From Pseudochrobactrum sp. sp1633 (lineage in GTDB: Bacteria; Pseudomonadota; Alphaproteobacteria; Rhizobiales; Rhizobiaceae): DNA of 64,000 nucleotides. Where the stretch lies: NCBI RefSeq assembly GCF_030376605.1, contig NZ_JARRAE010000005.1, positions 217,252 through 281,251 of the forward strand. Reading direction: 5' to 3'. Shown here in pieces: positions 46,363 through 57,551 of this stretch (positions are counted from its first letter, which is position 1; the number at the start of each line of letters is the position of its first letter). The translations under genes were made by a program, and so were the position numbers. The notes beneath the pieces are model-generated. The model did no database searches, had not been told where the DNA came from, and saw only the letters and a list, made by a program, of their open reading frames with translations.

Positions 46363-46716
46363 TCAGTTGGACTGCCGGAGCATATTGCGGGCAATATACT
46401 GCGCTCGGGCAGGCAGTCTCGGAAAATACAAACTCAGCAATTCCGGTTACAACCGGGCAATACTGAATATCAGCTATTCTTCCCGGACCTTTCCCCCTGA
46501 GCCGCTGTGGTCAGGTATCAAGAAAAGGCCGGGCCAATAATTCGGCCAGCATGTCGCAAAATCATAAATCTTGATAATTGTCTCATCATGGTGCTGCTTT
46601 TAACAATGCAAGCGCACAGAATAAAGAGGCAAGATGGATAATCTTTGCCGTTCGATAGTTTTTCGAAACAAATAAGTCTGCGCTTTTATAAAAATACCCG
46701 CTTTTCACCCGAAACA
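46363..46716. other. ileS leader and intergenic region
   Basis: About 350 bases between ileS and the MipA-family gene. The half nearest ileS contains the nested hairpin at 46370-46418 (separate entry). The remainder has no gene I can support and only a weak, A/T-rich stretch after the MipA-family stop. Confidence 0.4.
46370..46418 (-). promoter_or_regulatory. Nested hairpin directly upstream of the ileS start
   Basis: Three nested inverted repeats share one axis: GACTGCC (46370-46376) with GGCAGTC (46412-46418), GAGC (46378-46381) with GCTC (46403-46406) and ATATTG (46382-46387) with CAATAT (46392-46397), loop of four bases. In the ileS message the structure ends about 19 bases before the ATG at 46350. 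It may affect ribosome loading; no known riboswitch class is recognised. Confidence 0.45.
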
Positions 46717-47574
46717 TCAGTCCAGAGTAAAGTCGAAACGATAGGTTGCCGAAACACCGACCGTCAACTGATGGCGCGAACCACGCTCTGAAACCAGACT
46801 GGAACGGGCGGCTTTACCCTGCAGTTTGGCATATTCTGCATAAAGACTTGTGGTGATCTTATCTGTCGCCACCCATGTAACAGCTCCGCCGAGGCCTACT
46901 GAGGAAATTCCGCCGCCATCAGGATCATAGACGGAAAGACCGCTGGCTAAAGATTCCTCAGCATTAATACCGTAATAAGTATCCAGATATTTTTCGGAAG
47001 CAAAAGACATCCGCGGTCCGCCGGATACGCGGATTGCCGGTGTCACATCATAGAACGCATCGCCTGCCACTTCGCCGACAATGCCATTATGAGCGCGAAT
47101 CCCGTGGCGCAGTTCTGTGCGCAGACGAAACCAGTCAGTCGGGTAGAACTCCATAAAGCCGCCGACTTCACCACCCCACGGCACGTCCTTCAGCCCGTCG
47201 GCCTGACTGCCGCCACGCGCCATCAGAAATTCACCGGTCAGCCCTATGCGAAAATCTTCCATATCCATCAGAGCAAAAGAAATATTATCATTGCGCGAGG
47301 AAAAACGCTCGGCAACGCCTGTTCGCCCAAACGAAATCAAAGGCTGAGCGCTTAAAATATATTTGCTGGAGCCGGTAAAACGCGGCTGGCGGTAAAAATC
47401 ACCACCAACGGTCAGAGACCAGTCCCCTGACCAGAAATATTTACCCGATGACTGCCCGCCCTCTTCTGCCATTGCCGAATTCATGAATGGCACAACAACA
47501 GATAAAGCAGCCAATCCGGCAATCCGGAACCGGTTAAAGAAATAACGCAAAACGCACACTCCCGCCCCGTACAT
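46717..47574 (-). CDS. MipA/OmpV-family outer-membrane protein
   Basis: A protein of about 285 residues, predicted outer-membrane beta-barrel. After the signal peptide (hydrophobic GLAALSVVVPFMNSAMA) it shows WSGDWSLTVGGDFYRQPRFTGSSKYILSAQPLISF, then alternating strands, and ends in TVGVSATYRFDFTLD, close to the C-terminal aromatic rule for barrels. MipA links murein synthase and hydrolase in E. coli; in relatives OmpV-type proteins are porin-like. The start is unclear: ATG at 47574 lacks a ribosome site, whereas a TTG at 47550 follows GGGAG at good spacing. Confidence 0.8.
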   Translation of the reverse strand: MYGAGVCVLRYFFNRFRIAGLAALSVVVPFMNSAMAEEGGQSSGKYFWSGDWSLTVGGDFYRQPRFTGSSKYILSAQPLISFGRTGVAERFSSRNDNISFALMDMEDFRIGLTGEFLMARGGSQADGLKDVPWGGEVGGFMEFYPTDWFRLRTELRHGIRAHNGIVGEVAGDAFYDVTPAIRVSGGPRMSFASEKYLDTYYGINAEESLASGLSVYDPDGGGISSVGLGGAVTWVATDKITTSLYAEYAKLQGKAARSSLVSERGSRHQLTVGVSATYRFDFTLD

Positions 47575-47645
47575 AAACGGGAAAACAGATATGCGCCTAT
47601 CATTCAAGTAAAGCGGTAAATATATTCTGAAGAGCTGAGAATTAC

Positions 47646-48677
47646 TCAGCCTTGCGAGAAAGTCAGATAGGAATCCAAGAGAGAAAGCGGCTGTACAGCG
47701 GATAGTATCGCCCGTGCTTCAGCTTCATCCTGCCGCATCTGCACCATCAGCGCATCAAGCGAATCGAATTTTTCTTCTCCGCGTAAGTAAGCAAAGAATG
47801 AAACAGAGCAAAATTCGCCGTAAAGATCGCCTGAGAAATCAAACACGAAGGTTTCAAGCAGCGCACAACCATCACTATCGACTGTCGGACGGCGGCCAAA
47901 ACTGGCCACACCATCATAGAGCGTGCCGTCTGCACGACGAAAACGCACAGCATAAATACCATGCTTCAGGCTGGTTTGCTCCGGCAGAGCCATATTGGCT
48001 GTCGGAAAACCAAGCGTGCGTCCCAGCTGCTTACCTTTGATAACCGTACTTGCCAGTGTGTAGCGGTATCCCAGCAACCCCGCCGCAGCACTCACATCAC
48101 CCTGCTCCAGATATGCCCGGATACGAGAGGAAGAAACAACCTCCCCACCCTCATCCGTAAACGGTTCAATCAGTGTAACGCCGAAGCCATGCTTCTCACC
48201 GGCACTTTTCAAAAACTCAGGATTGCCCTGCCGTTTTTTGCCGAAGTGAAAATCAACACCGGTAATTACTTCTGACGCGCCCAGACGCTCGATCAGAACC
48301 TGATCAATAAACGCCTGCGCACTTAAACCTGAGAAATTTGCATCAAAAACCTGTTCAACAACAACATCAAAACCAAGCAGCCCCAACAAAGCAGCTTTTT
48401 CCTGCGCATCGGTCAGACGATCCACCGGCTGTGCAGGATGAAAGAAACTACGCGGATGCGGTTCGAAAGTCAGCAAAACCGCAGGACAACCACGCGCTTT
48501 CGCACGTTTTAGTGTTTCTTCGAGAACGGCCTGATGTCCGCGATGCACACCATCAAAATTACCGATTGCCACAACGCCGCCGCGCAAATGCACAGGCAGT
48601 GTCTCAACTCCGCCCGCACTGCAGCTGAGACGAAGAATGGCGGATTGTGCAGCAAAATCTGAAGGCATCGTTGTCAT
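47646..48677 (-). CDS. ribF: Bifunctional riboflavin kinase / FAD synthetase
   Basis: A 343-residue cytoplasmic enzyme that phosphorylates riboflavin to FMN and adenylates FMN to FAD. The N-terminal nucleotidyltransferase domain has VAIGNFDGVHRGHQAVLEE near residue 33 and TGVDFHFGKKRQGNPE near 140; the C-terminal kinase domain has KGKQLGRTLGFPTANM near 215 and FVFDFSGDLYGE. It ends the segment shared with the HAD gene upstream; 35 bases separate it from that gene's stop. Confidence 0.94.
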   Translation of the reverse strand: MTTMPSDFAAQSAILRLSCSAGGVETLPVHLRGGVVAIGNFDGVHRGHQAVLEETLKRAKARGCPAVLLTFEPHPRSFFHPAQPVDRLTDAQEKAALLGLLGFDVVVEQVFDANFSGLSAQAFIDQVLIERLGASEVITGVDFHFGKKRQGNPEFLKSAGEKHGFGVTLIEPFTDEGGEVVSSSRIRAYLEQGDVSAAAGLLGYRYTLASTVIKGKQLGRTLGFPTANMALPEQTSLKHGIYAVRFRRADGTLYDGVASFGRRPTVDSDGCALLETFVFDFSGDLYGEFCSVSFFAYLRGEEKFDSLDALMVQMRQDEAEARAILSAVQPLSLLDSYLTFSQG

Positions 48678-48712
48678 AAACTTGTTTCAGGACACTTGTT
48701 TCAAAGCAAAAA

Positions 48713-49561
48713 TCAGATCAAATCACGCATAACCGCAGCAGGCGCATCACCGTGACGACCAAGGAATGCCAACAGTCTGTCACGGTCAACTTCACCCTTG
48801 TCAGTATAGTCAGCCGCATGAATACCGCCGGAAATATACAGCACATCGACACCGTAATTTTGCGCACCCTTCACATCGGTCAGCATACCATCACCGATAG
48901 CAAGAATGCGTGATTTATCAACCGGCTTGCCCGTCAGGGTTTCCGCAGCCTGCATCGCCGCCACATAAATCGGATTATGCGGTTTACCGGCAATCAGTGT
49001 GCGTCCGCCGAGCTGGGAATAATCCCGCGCCAAAGCTCCGGCACACCAGATCAAACGGCTGCCGCGCTCAACGATAAGATCAGGATTAGCACAGATAAAT
49101 GGCAGATTGCGCGAGCGGAAACGCTCCAGCATTTCGGCATAATCTTCCGGCTTTTCCACTTCATCATCAACAAGACCGGTACATACAACACCTGAGGCTT
49201 CATATTCCTCAACAAGTTCCACATCCAGCCCGTCATAGATTGCCAGTTCACGTTCCGGTCCCAGATGAAAAATCTTACGCGGACCGGCAGCAATCAGATC
49301 ACGGGTTACATCGCCTGATGTAACGATCTGATCATAGCTCTCATTAGTGATGCCCATCATTTCCATCTGCGCCGCAACACCGGGAAACGGGCGTGGCGAG
49401 TTGGTGATAAGGACAACTTTCACACCGGCCTCGCGGGCGCGCTTCAGCGCATCGGCGGCAGGACGATAGGCGTCAACACCATTATGCAACACGCCCCACA
49501 CATCACTGAAGATCACATCATATTTGCCAAAAAGATCATCGAGTTTCGCCGGATGCAGCAT
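48713..49561 (-). CDS. HAD-superfamily hydrolase, TIGR01459 type
   Basis: A 282-residue HAD class IIA phosphatase. Motif I is FSDVWGVLHNGVDAYRPA at about residue 15, with Trp where many HAD enzymes have the second Asp; this is typical for TIGR01459 proteins. Motif II ITNSPRPFPG and C-terminal ILAIGDGMLTDVKGAQNYGVDVLYISGGIH follow. Substrate unknown, perhaps a sugar or nucleotide phosphate. The ATG at 49561 is preceded by AAGGAT at good spacing, so I prefer it to the in-frame ATG at 49591. Upstream of ribF in the same direction. Confidence 0.85.
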   Translation of the reverse strand: MLHPAKLDDLFGKYDVIFSDVWGVLHNGVDAYRPAADALKRAREAGVKVVLITNSPRPFPGVAAQMEMMGITNESYDQIVTSGDVTRDLIAAGPRKIFHLGPERELAIYDGLDVELVEEYEASGVVCTGLVDDEVEKPEDYAEMLERFRSRNLPFICANPDLIVERGSRLIWCAGALARDYSQLGGRTLIAGKPHNPIYVAAMQAAETLTGKPVDKSRILAIGDGMLTDVKGAQNYGVDVLYISGGIHAADYTDKGEVDRDRLLAFLGRHGDAPAAVMRDLI

Positions 49562-49980
49562 AAAACTATCCTTAATAATGATCTCCGTCATTTCACGGAG
49601 CCTCTGATACGCCGGAACAAGCGTACAAGTCTGATTGAAGAACGCACAGGAAGGCAAAACTTCAGGCGCCGGATTTTACAAATGCTCTAACGTAACAAAC
49701 AGCATATGTCACCCGTTTTGCGCAGGAAAAGCATGGCTCACGGCTATGTGCGCAGACACTGTCCTCCGGCAACGCGTTTCATCTTTCATTAACTTTGACT
49801 TATGTCCAGTTTCTTTACTGTGTTTCGTGACGGCTTGTTAGAACCAATCCTTTAAAACTGAATATCCGTCAAAGGATCAATCTGCGTTCTCGCTCCGCTG
49901 CAAATCTTTGCAAACCGGCACCGTTGAGAAAGCAGATCAGAATAAGAAGACTATTCCGGCTGATACCCGCAGGAGAGATT
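49562..49980. other. Divergent intergenic region HAD gene / TadG-like gene
   Basis: About 420 bases with no supported gene. A short inverted repeat CTCCGT/ACGGAG (49583-49600) lies in the HAD-gene leader. Nothing else stands out. Confidence 0.35.
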
Positions 49981-51774
49981 ATGCGTCGCGTAAAAAACAT
50001 GGTCAGAACATCCCGCAACATCTCAATTCTATTGAGACGGTTTCGCGATCATCAAACCGGTGCCATTGCCCCGCTTTTTGCGCTCATGCTGGTTCCTATT
50101 CTTTTCGCGATGATGCTGGCAATTGATACAGCCAACCTGATGCGCGTGCGCGGGAATGTTCAAAACTCGCTGGATGCCGCAGCACTGGCTGTGGGTAAGC
50201 GTTTCAGCAACGGCTCTTCCGAAAATGAGATGAGGGCATATGGCAAAAATATATTCAGTTCGAACCTGAATGCGATTGAGGTACAGCAAACTAATTTCAC
50301 ACTCGTTTTTCCTGAAAAGCAAAGCCTGAACAAACAGATCCTTGCAAGTGCCGAATTTCCCTACATCTCATACTTTGGTAAAGCTGTTAAAAAGCTAACA
50401 GGTGATACAGTGGACTGGGATACGTACCGGTATCAAATGTCAGCAACTGTGCGCCTCAAAAGTACGCTGGAAGTCGCACTCGTTCTGGATAATTCCGGCT
50501 CAATGAGTCAGTACGGCTCTGGCTCAAGAGAGCAACGCATTGTCCTTTTAAGAAAAGCTGCAACCGACTTGGTAAATAAGCTTGCCACACAGGCGAAACA
50601 AATCACATACGTCAACAACCCGGTTCAATTTTCCCTCGTACCTTTTGATGCGGCAGTGAATGTCGGCCCCGAAAACGCCTCCGCATCCTGGATGGATCAT
50701 TCAGGTGTTTCTCCGATTCATTATGAAAATTTTACTATGCCGGCACTCAACAAGTCGCTGACACTCACCTCCACTAAAAAAATCACAAATAGAAACGGAA
50801 CTTACTATAATGAAGGTTCAGGCTGGGGGAGCGAGCAAAATCAAATTTTCACTCGTTTTACGCTCTACAACGATTTGGGTAAAATTTCCAAAAGATCACA
50901 AGCCCAATGGGCTGGCTGCATAGAAGCACGCTCAGGAATTTATGGAATAAATGCAGATCCAGCCAATCCTGCATCACCAGAAACAATGTATGTTCCGATG
51001 TTTGCACCTGATGAGGACTCACGGGGAAACAATAACTGGTGGTCAGACGGTTCAGAAGGCACAACAGCCCTACGACAGAGTGACCTAAAAAAATATTATG
51101 CAACATCAAAAACGGACTCGATCAGCTCCAGCAGGAGCCCTAATTACAGCTGCAAAACAGTACCCATTGTCCCTCTCACAAATGTTACAGAAGATGCTGG
51201 CCTAAAGAAAATACAAGACAAAATTAAACTGATGCAACCTCAGGGCAATACGAACGTACCTGAAGGTATGGTGTGGGGATGGCGCACATTGACCAGCACC
51301 GCCCCTTTTCCTCATGGGCGTGAATCGTCAGACCACGGCAATGATAAAGTTATTATCGTTTTAACAGATGGCGCGAATGTTTATAACTCTTCATATGCAT
51401 CCTTAGGCTACCCATCAGTCATTACTGAAGGTTACAGTGAGCCAAGAATATACCAAGAGCCGAACACTCTGAACTCCCGCTGGGACAGTTACACTACTGC
51501 ATTGAATGCCCGCTTTAAAAAACTCTGCGGGCTAGCCAAGGCAGACAATATCATAATAATGGCTGTCGCTCTTGATCTTGATGCCAAGAACGGATCGGGT
51601 GACACCGAACAGATTGCAATCATGAAGGAATGTTCATCCTATTCACGCGTGCGCAAAGACGACAAAAACCCGTCACAACCGGCCAAGTTGTTCTGGAACT
51701 CGAAAGGCAAAGACCTAGAACAAACATTCAAAGAAATTGCCGACGAATTATCCAACCTGCGTGTTGTTCAGTAA
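49981..51774 (+). CDS. TadG-like pilus-assembly protein with von Willebrand A domain
   Basis: A 597-residue membrane-anchored protein. The N-terminus is a Tad/TadE-like segment: basic start, then GAIAPLFALMLVPILFAMMLAIDTANLMRVRGNVQNSLDAAALAVGK, with the membrane helix at about 27-49. A von Willebrand A domain begins at about 163 with MIDAS DNSGS at residues 170-174; KVIIVLTDGANVYN near 459 is the second part of that fold. The central part (about 240-450) contains many Asn, Ser and Tyr residues and its codons look more AT-rich than the flanks. Such proteins are minor pilins or surface proteins of the Flp/Tad system; no other tad gene is in this window. GCAGGAGAG precedes the ATG at 49981. Confidence 0.82.
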   Translation: MRRVKNMVRTSRNISILLRRFRDHQTGAIAPLFALMLVPILFAMMLAIDTANLMRVRGNVQNSLDAAALAVGKRFSNGSSENEMRAYGKNIFSSNLNAIEVQQTNFTLVFPEKQSLNKQILASAEFPYISYFGKAVKKLTGDTVDWDTYRYQMSATVRLKSTLEVALVLDNSGSMSQYGSGSREQRIVLLRKAATDLVNKLATQAKQITYVNNPVQFSLVPFDAAVNVGPENASASWMDHSGVSPIHYENFTMPALNKSLTLTSTKKITNRNGTYYNEGSGWGSEQNQIFTRFTLYNDLGKISKRSQAQWAGCIEARSGIYGINADPANPASPETMYVPMFAPDEDSRGNNNWWSDGSEGTTALRQSDLKKYYATSKTDSISSSRSPNYSCKTVPIVPLTNVTEDAGLKKIQDKIKLMQPQGNTNVPEGMVWGWRTLTSTAPFPHGRESSDHGNDKVIIVLTDGANVYNSSYASLGYPSVITEGYSEPRIYQEPNTLNSRWDSYTTALNARFKKLCGLAKADNIIIMAVALDLDAKNGSGDTEQIAIMKECSSYSRVRKDDKNPSQPAKLFWNSKGKDLEQTFKEIADELSNLRVVQ

Positions 51775-51786
51775 TTACTCTTTAAG

Positions 51787-51826
51787 ACACCGGCACTTGT
51801 GTATGACACAGGTGCCGGTGTTTTTT
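51787..51826 (+). terminator. Terminator after the TadG-like gene
   Basis: Stem ACACCGGCAC with GTGCCGGTGT (with further pairing inside) followed by six T residues. Confidence 0.92.
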
Positions 51827-52050
51827 AGGTTTTGGCAGCACTAAAATTCACACGGCTTTCACATTCAGCCTGCATATTTCCCCTGCATGGCAAATTTGCT
51901 TTGCCTAGCATAAAATTATTCCGCACAAGCACTTTCAACTCCGGTAAGCGCACACTACATGTGCTGCTTAAGCCACGTTCTTCGGGACTTCCTGTCAGTT
52001 TTTACAGGGTTTATTACCGGCAATTTAATCTTTTATGGCTGCCGCAAACC

Positions 52051-52079
52051 TTGACTCCGAAACAGCATTTTCCTATATC
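52051..52079 (+). promoter_or_regulatory. groESL promoter
   Basis: TTGACT (52051-52056) and TATATC (52074-52079) with 17-base spacing. The extended context CCTTGACT and TCCTATAT also fits the alphaproteobacterial RpoH consensus, so both housekeeping and heat-shock sigma factors may use it. The CIRCE operator lies immediately downstream. Confidence 0.75.
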
Positions 52080-52088
52080 AAAACCACG

Positions 52089-52115
52089 TTAGCACTCGCA
52101 TAGATGGAGTGCTAA
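52089..52115 (+). promoter_or_regulatory. CIRCE operator (HrcA site)
   Basis: A perfect CIRCE inverted repeat: TTAGCACTC (52089-52097), 9-base spacer, GAGTGCTAA (52107-52115). HrcA dimers bind here and repress groESL; heat inactivates HrcA. It overlaps the transcription start region. Confidence 0.97.
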
Positions 52116-52187
52116 TAATCAACGAGCATAAAGCTCATCGTTCATTTTGCTGCCTTAGTTCAAGGCGTATTTTCAAGGGTTATAACC

Positions 52188-52484
52188 ATGGCAGAGATCA
52201 ATTTCCGCCCTCTTCATGACCGCGTTGTCGTTCGTCGTGTAGAATCGGAAGCAAAGACAGCCGGTGGCATCATTATTCCTGATTCCGCCAAAGAAAAGCC
52301 GTCTGAAGGCGAAGTTGTCGCCGTTGGTTCCGGCAACCGCGATGAAAGCGGCAAGCTGGTTGCTCTGGATGTTAAAGCAGGCGACCGCGTTCTGTTCGGC
52401 AAATGGTCCGGCACAGAAGTGAAAATCGGCGGCGAAGACCTGCTGATCATGAAAGAATCCGACATTCTCGGAATCATTGCTTAA
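52188..52484 (+). CDS. groES: Co-chaperonin GroES
   Basis: A 98-residue co-chaperonin forming the heptameric lid of GroEL. Sequence begins [21 protein letters not shown]; the mobile loop [26 protein letters not shown] at about 23-46 contacts GroEL and [30 protein letters not shown] closes the fold. First gene of the operon; regulated by CIRCE/HrcA and probably RpoH. Confidence 0.97.
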   Translation: MAEINFRPLHDRVVVRRVESEAKTAGGIIIPDSAKEKPSEGEVVAVGSGNRDESGKLVALDVKAGDRVLFGKWSGTEVKIGGEDLLIMKESDILGIIA

Positions 52485-52562
52485 TTCTTGAATTAGCCTG
52501 AACGGTTTATACCTCAGGTTATTCATCATTCCTTTTCAACAGTTCAAATCGGGAAGCCTTGA

Positions 52563-54318
<1,756 letters not shown>

Positions 54319-54334
54319 ATCCGAGCATTTCGTA

Positions 54335-54356
54335 GCACAGGCGTTTACGCCTGTGC
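54335..54356 (+). repeat. Hairpin downstream of groEL
   Basis: GCACAGGCG (54335-54343) pairs perfectly with CGCCTGTGC (54348-54356) around TTTA. It is the fourth small hairpin of the row that follows the groEL stop, ahead of the terminator. Confidence 0.75.
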
Positions 54357-54377
54357 GGCCACGAGAGTGCAAAAAAT

Positions 54378-54409
54378 AAAAAGCCTCCGAGAAATCGGGG
54401 GCTTTTTTT
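54378..54409 (+). terminator. groESL terminator
   Basis: AAGCCTCCGA pairs with TCGGGGGCTT (one T-G pair) around GAAA, followed by a run of T. It lies about 145 bases after the groEL stop. Confidence 0.88.
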
Positions 54410-55010
54410 ATGGATTTTACAGAGGTCTGTATATCGAACGCCTGTAAACAGCAGCAAGATATGTTATAATATCATCGTATTTAAATGGGCTTTGTGCTCG
54501 CGGCATTCATAGTATGAAATTCTATCTGCGACAGGAGTTCCGGCCTGTCAGCAGCGTGTAAAACCGACCTTGTGCATTTTTATGCTGTCCTCCCAATTTA
54601 TTGGGATTACATCTCAAGGCAAATCGGAACAGATACAATTGGCCTAAATCACAAATGCCGCGCTTTATTTTTTTAAAGTTACTGTACTTACGAATAAGTC
54701 AAAATTATTTTAGTACCTCCTTAATAATCAGGCTTTAAAAGATTACGAAATCTTCAGCTTGCTCCGGTCAGCAATCCTATTTGCCCCCGCTTGAAGGAAC
54801 TGCCGGCCCGAGCAAAGGGAAGACGGGGCAACCCGTCTTCCCACCGCCGGTTTCTAACGCAGCCACTCTGTTGCTTCGCGATTTTGTTACACGCAATCTG
54901 AACTCCCCGCTTGAATTCCCTTATAAGCTGTCTACGTTTGACTAGACAAACTGCGCACCGACGTTTCGCGTATGGAGCAGTTATCATGCCGGTTTCAGGA
55001 GAGAAGAGTT
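54410..55010. other. Gene-poor region between groESL and the 83-residue gene
   Basis: About 600 bases. The first half is AT-rich. Around 54750-54900 a more GC-rich stretch holds several inverted repeats, including a perfect hairpin GGGAAGACGGG-GCAA-CCCGTCTTCCC at 54818-54843 region (GNRA-type loop) enclosed by GCCGG/CCGGC-type arms, and CGAAATC near 54746 roughly pairing with GATTTTG near 54890. This could be a structured RNA of about 150 bases, but I cannot assign a family. Confidence 0.4.
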
Positions 55011-55262
55011 ATGCGCAAAGAGCATCCGATCACGACCGCACCACAAGACGGCCAAACAGTCACAGTGCTCTGGACTGACTTTGACGGCCAAACCAATGAA
55101 TCTCCGGCCCGCTATCGTCAACTCGCCCAGCTAAAAAAGGCTGGCGGAGACTGGGATGAGAATGACACCGGCTGGTGGACTTTCCTTGACAGCACAACTC
55201 AGAAAAAAATCAACCCGACCGCGTGGATTGAGAATCCTGAGGATGAGGCTGAAGACGACTGA
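55011..55262 (+). CDS. Small acidic hypothetical protein
   Basis: An 83-residue protein beginning [35 protein letters not shown] and containing [32 protein letters not shown] before an acidic tail EDEAEDD. The aromatic-rich middle (WWTF, AWIE) suggests a small beta domain (SH3-like or similar), but I do not recognise a family. CAGGAGAG lies at good distance before the ATG. About 100 bases separate it from fumC in the same direction, so it could share a transcript. Confidence 0.7.
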   Translation: MRKEHPITTAPQDGQTVTVLWTDFDGQTNESPARYRQLAQLKKAGGDWDENDTGWWTFLDSTTQKKINPTAWIENPEDEAEDD

Positions 55263-55366
55263 AACGTCTAAACTACAGACCCTATATTCATCGGGAACAA
55301 CCCGATATCAGGCTAACATATCTATTTACGACATCTTCCCAGAATTCAGAATTTCAGGAGCTGCAA

Positions 55367-56758
55367 ATGTCTGACCAACGCACCGAGACTGATAGTTTCG
55401 GCCCGATTGCCGTTGATAATGATCGCTACTGGGGTGCACAAACCCAACGCTCACTGCACAACTTTAAAATCGGCACTGACCGTCAGCCGTTGCCGCTTAT
55501 CCATGCGCTCGGCATAGTTAAACAAGCCGCTGCAGAGACGAATATTGCATTGGGTAAACTCGATCCGGTTTTGGGTCGCGCCATTACTGTCGCCGCAGCC
55601 GAGGTTGTTGCCGGCAAGCTCGACGATCACTTTCCGCTGGTCATTTATCAGACCGGTTCGGGCACGCAGTCCAATATGAATGCGAATGAAGTGATCTCCA
55701 ACCGTGCGATCGAAATGCTGGGCGGCACCATTGGCAGCAAGAAGCCTGTACATCCCAATGATCATGTCAATATGGGGCAGTCGTCGAATGACAGTTTCCC
55801 GACAGCTATGCATATTGCCACGGCGCTTGAAGTGACCACCCGCCTGCTACCGGCGCTTGACCATCTGATTTCTGCCCTGAAGACCAAAGAAGATAAGTTC
55901 GCGCATCTGATCAAGATTGGCCGCACCCATACGCAGGATGCCACACCGGTTACACTGGGACAGGAGTTCTCCGGTTATCGTGCAGCCGCCGAATATGGCA
56001 AGCACCGCATTGAGCAAAGTCTCACAGATGTTTATCTGCTCGCACAGGGCGGCACTGCGGTCGGCACCGGCCTGAACTCGGCCAAAGGTTTTGATACCGG
56101 CTTTGCCGATGCCGTTGCCAATATCACCGGCCTGCCTTTCAAAACCGCACCGAACAAATTTGAAGCACTGGCTTCGCACGGCGCCCTGCTCAATCTTCAT
56201 GGTAGCTTGAATGCGCTTGCCGCCGATCTGTTTAAGATTGCCAATGATATCCGCTTTTTAGGTTCGGGTCCCCGCTCCGGCCTTGGTGAATTGCAATTGC
56301 CGGAAAACGAACCCGGTTCGTCCATCATGCCGGGCAAAGTCAACCCGACTCAAGCCGAAGCATTGACGATGGTTGCCACACAGGTTTTCGGCAACCATAC
56401 CACCGTCACCGTTGCATCAAGTCAGGGGCATTTTGAGCTCAATGTTTTCAAACCGGTGATCGCGGCCAATGTGTTGCAATCCATCCGTCTGCTGGCCGAT
56501 GGCATGAACTCTTTTGTCGATCATTGTATTGATGGTATTGAAGCCAATGAAGCGCGCATCCATGAACTGATGGAAAATTCGCTGATGCTGGTGACCGCAC
56601 TTGCCCCGCAAATCGGTTATGATGCAGCAGCAATGATTGCCAAAACAGCGCATCACAATGGCACAACGCTGCGCGAGGAAGCGCTGAAAAGCGGACTTGT
56701 CAGTGAAGCCGAATATGAAGCACTGGTGCGGCCGGAACTCATGCTGCACCCTGCATAA
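55367..56758 (+). CDS. fumC: Class II fumarate hydratase
   Basis: A 463-residue iron-independent fumarase interconverting fumarate and malate in the TCA cycle; acts as a homotetramer. Landmarks are [25 protein letters not shown] at the start, [18 protein letters not shown] near residue 98, [44 protein letters not shown] and the signature [17 protein letters not shown] near 318. An AGGAGCTGCAA site precedes the ATG. Confidence 0.96.
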   Translation: MSDQRTETDSFGPIAVDNDRYWGAQTQRSLHNFKIGTDRQPLPLIHALGIVKQAAAETNIALGKLDPVLGRAITVAAAEVVAGKLDDHFPLVIYQTGSGTQSNMNANEVISNRAIEMLGGTIGSKKPVHPNDHVNMGQSSNDSFPTAMHIATALEVTTRLLPALDHLISALKTKEDKFAHLIKIGRTHTQDATPVTLGQEFSGYRAAAEYGKHRIEQSLTDVYLLAQGGTAVGTGLNSAKGFDTGFADAVANITGLPFKTAPNKFEALASHGALLNLHGSLNALAADLFKIANDIRFLGSGPRSGLGELQLPENEPGSSIMPGKVNPTQAEALTMVATQVFGNHTTVTVASSQGHFELNVFKPVIAANVLQSIRLLADGMNSFVDHCIDGIEANEARIHELMENSLMLVTALAPQIGYDAAAMIAKTAHHNGTTLREEALKSGLVSEAEYEALVRPELMLHPA

Positions 56759-56772
56759 TAGTTGCCGAAATA

Positions 56773-56815
56773 AGCTATAACAGCCCAAATAACCCCGTTT
56801 CGGGCTGTTATAGCT
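56773..56815 (+). terminator. Terminator-like hairpin after fumC
   Basis: A 14-bp stem (AGCTATAACAGCCC with GGGCTGTTATAGCT) with a 15-base loop lies 15 bases after the stop. No T run follows, so efficiency is uncertain. Confidence 0.65.
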
Positions 56816-57017
56816 CTATGCTTCAATTTTAAGTTCACCATTGATGAACAATATGTCAATATACGTCTATATTTACATAACAGTCACTTGTTTGTTATCC
56901 ATCCGGTAACAGCAAACTATGTTGCAACAGTCTGCTTAAACCTAGTTTTTTTTAACGCATGTTCCTCCCGGAAAGCCGGATATGGTTTTCAGTAACATGC
57001 CAATCCGGAGCCCCACT

Positions 57018-57422
57018 ATGAGCAATGTTTCTGCATCCCAGAATTCCGCAGTCATCCTGATTGCCCGTATTTTTCTTTCAATCTTGTTCATTCTGGCCGG
57101 CTGGGCAAAGCTGACCGGTCTTGAAGGTACCGCTCAGTATTTTGGTGCAATCGGCCTTCCTGTGCCAACGGTTACTGCTGTTCTCGTTGGTCTGGTTGAA
57201 TTTGTTGGTGGTCTTGCCATTCTGGTCGGCTTCAAAACCCGCATCGCTGCCGTCATCGTTGCCCTGTTCACTATTGGCGCAACTCTGGTTGCCCATATGG
57301 ATTTTGCTGAAGGCATGAATGCAATGATGGCACAGAAAAACCTCGCAATTGCCGGCGGTCTGCTGCTGCTCGCTATCACCGGTGCAGGTGCATTTTCTGT
57401 CGACGGTCGTGGCCGCTCGTAA
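57018..57422 (+). CDS. DoxX-family membrane protein
   Basis: A 134-residue inner-membrane protein with four helices: VILIARIFLSILFILAGWAKL, TVTAVLVGLVEFVGGLAILVGF, IAAVIVALFTIGATLVAHMDF and LAIAGGLLLLAITGAGAFSVDG. The pattern LARIFLSILFILAGWAKLTGLEGTAQYF matches DoxX/SURF4-type proteins (also annotated YphA or YqjF). Some members take part in thiosulfate or thiol redox chemistry; this one has no cysteines to point to that. ATG at 57018 follows CCGGAG; an ATG at 56982 is possible. Confidence 0.82.
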   Translation: MSNVSASQNSAVILIARIFLSILFILAGWAKLTGLEGTAQYFGAIGLPVPTVTAVLVGLVEFVGGLAILVGFKTRIAAVIVALFTIGATLVAHMDFAEGMNAMMAQKNLAIAGGLLLLAITGAGAFSVDGRGRS

Positions 57423-57440
57423 TCTCTGAAATTTTCAGTT

Positions 57441-57548
57441 TAGAGCATTTCACAGTCAAGTTGGATCAACTTGACGTCGGGATAATGCGAAAAACTAAAG
57501 AATCTAGAGCGAGCGCTGCGATCCAATCTGGACGTAAACCGCTCTAGA
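57441..57548. repeat. GAGC-type intergenic repeat, copy 3
   Basis: About 108 bases beginning TAGAGCATTTCACAGTCAAG and ending CCGCTCTAGA, with an internal palindrome CAAGTTGGATCAACTTG. Reverse-complemented it follows the same order of blocks as 31387-31470, so it is inverted relative to that copy. Confidence 0.75.
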
Positions 57549-57551
57549 ATT

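Noticed and set aside
54746..54895. 6S RNA
   Set aside because: The overall size fits, but I cannot match the conserved bulge sequences, and in alphaproteobacteria 6S RNA normally lies elsewhere (near zapA).
54754..54987. 77-codon minus-strand frame in the groESL-fumC gap
   Set aside because: Coincides with the hairpin-rich stretch, has no ribosome site and a composition expected from inverted repeats.
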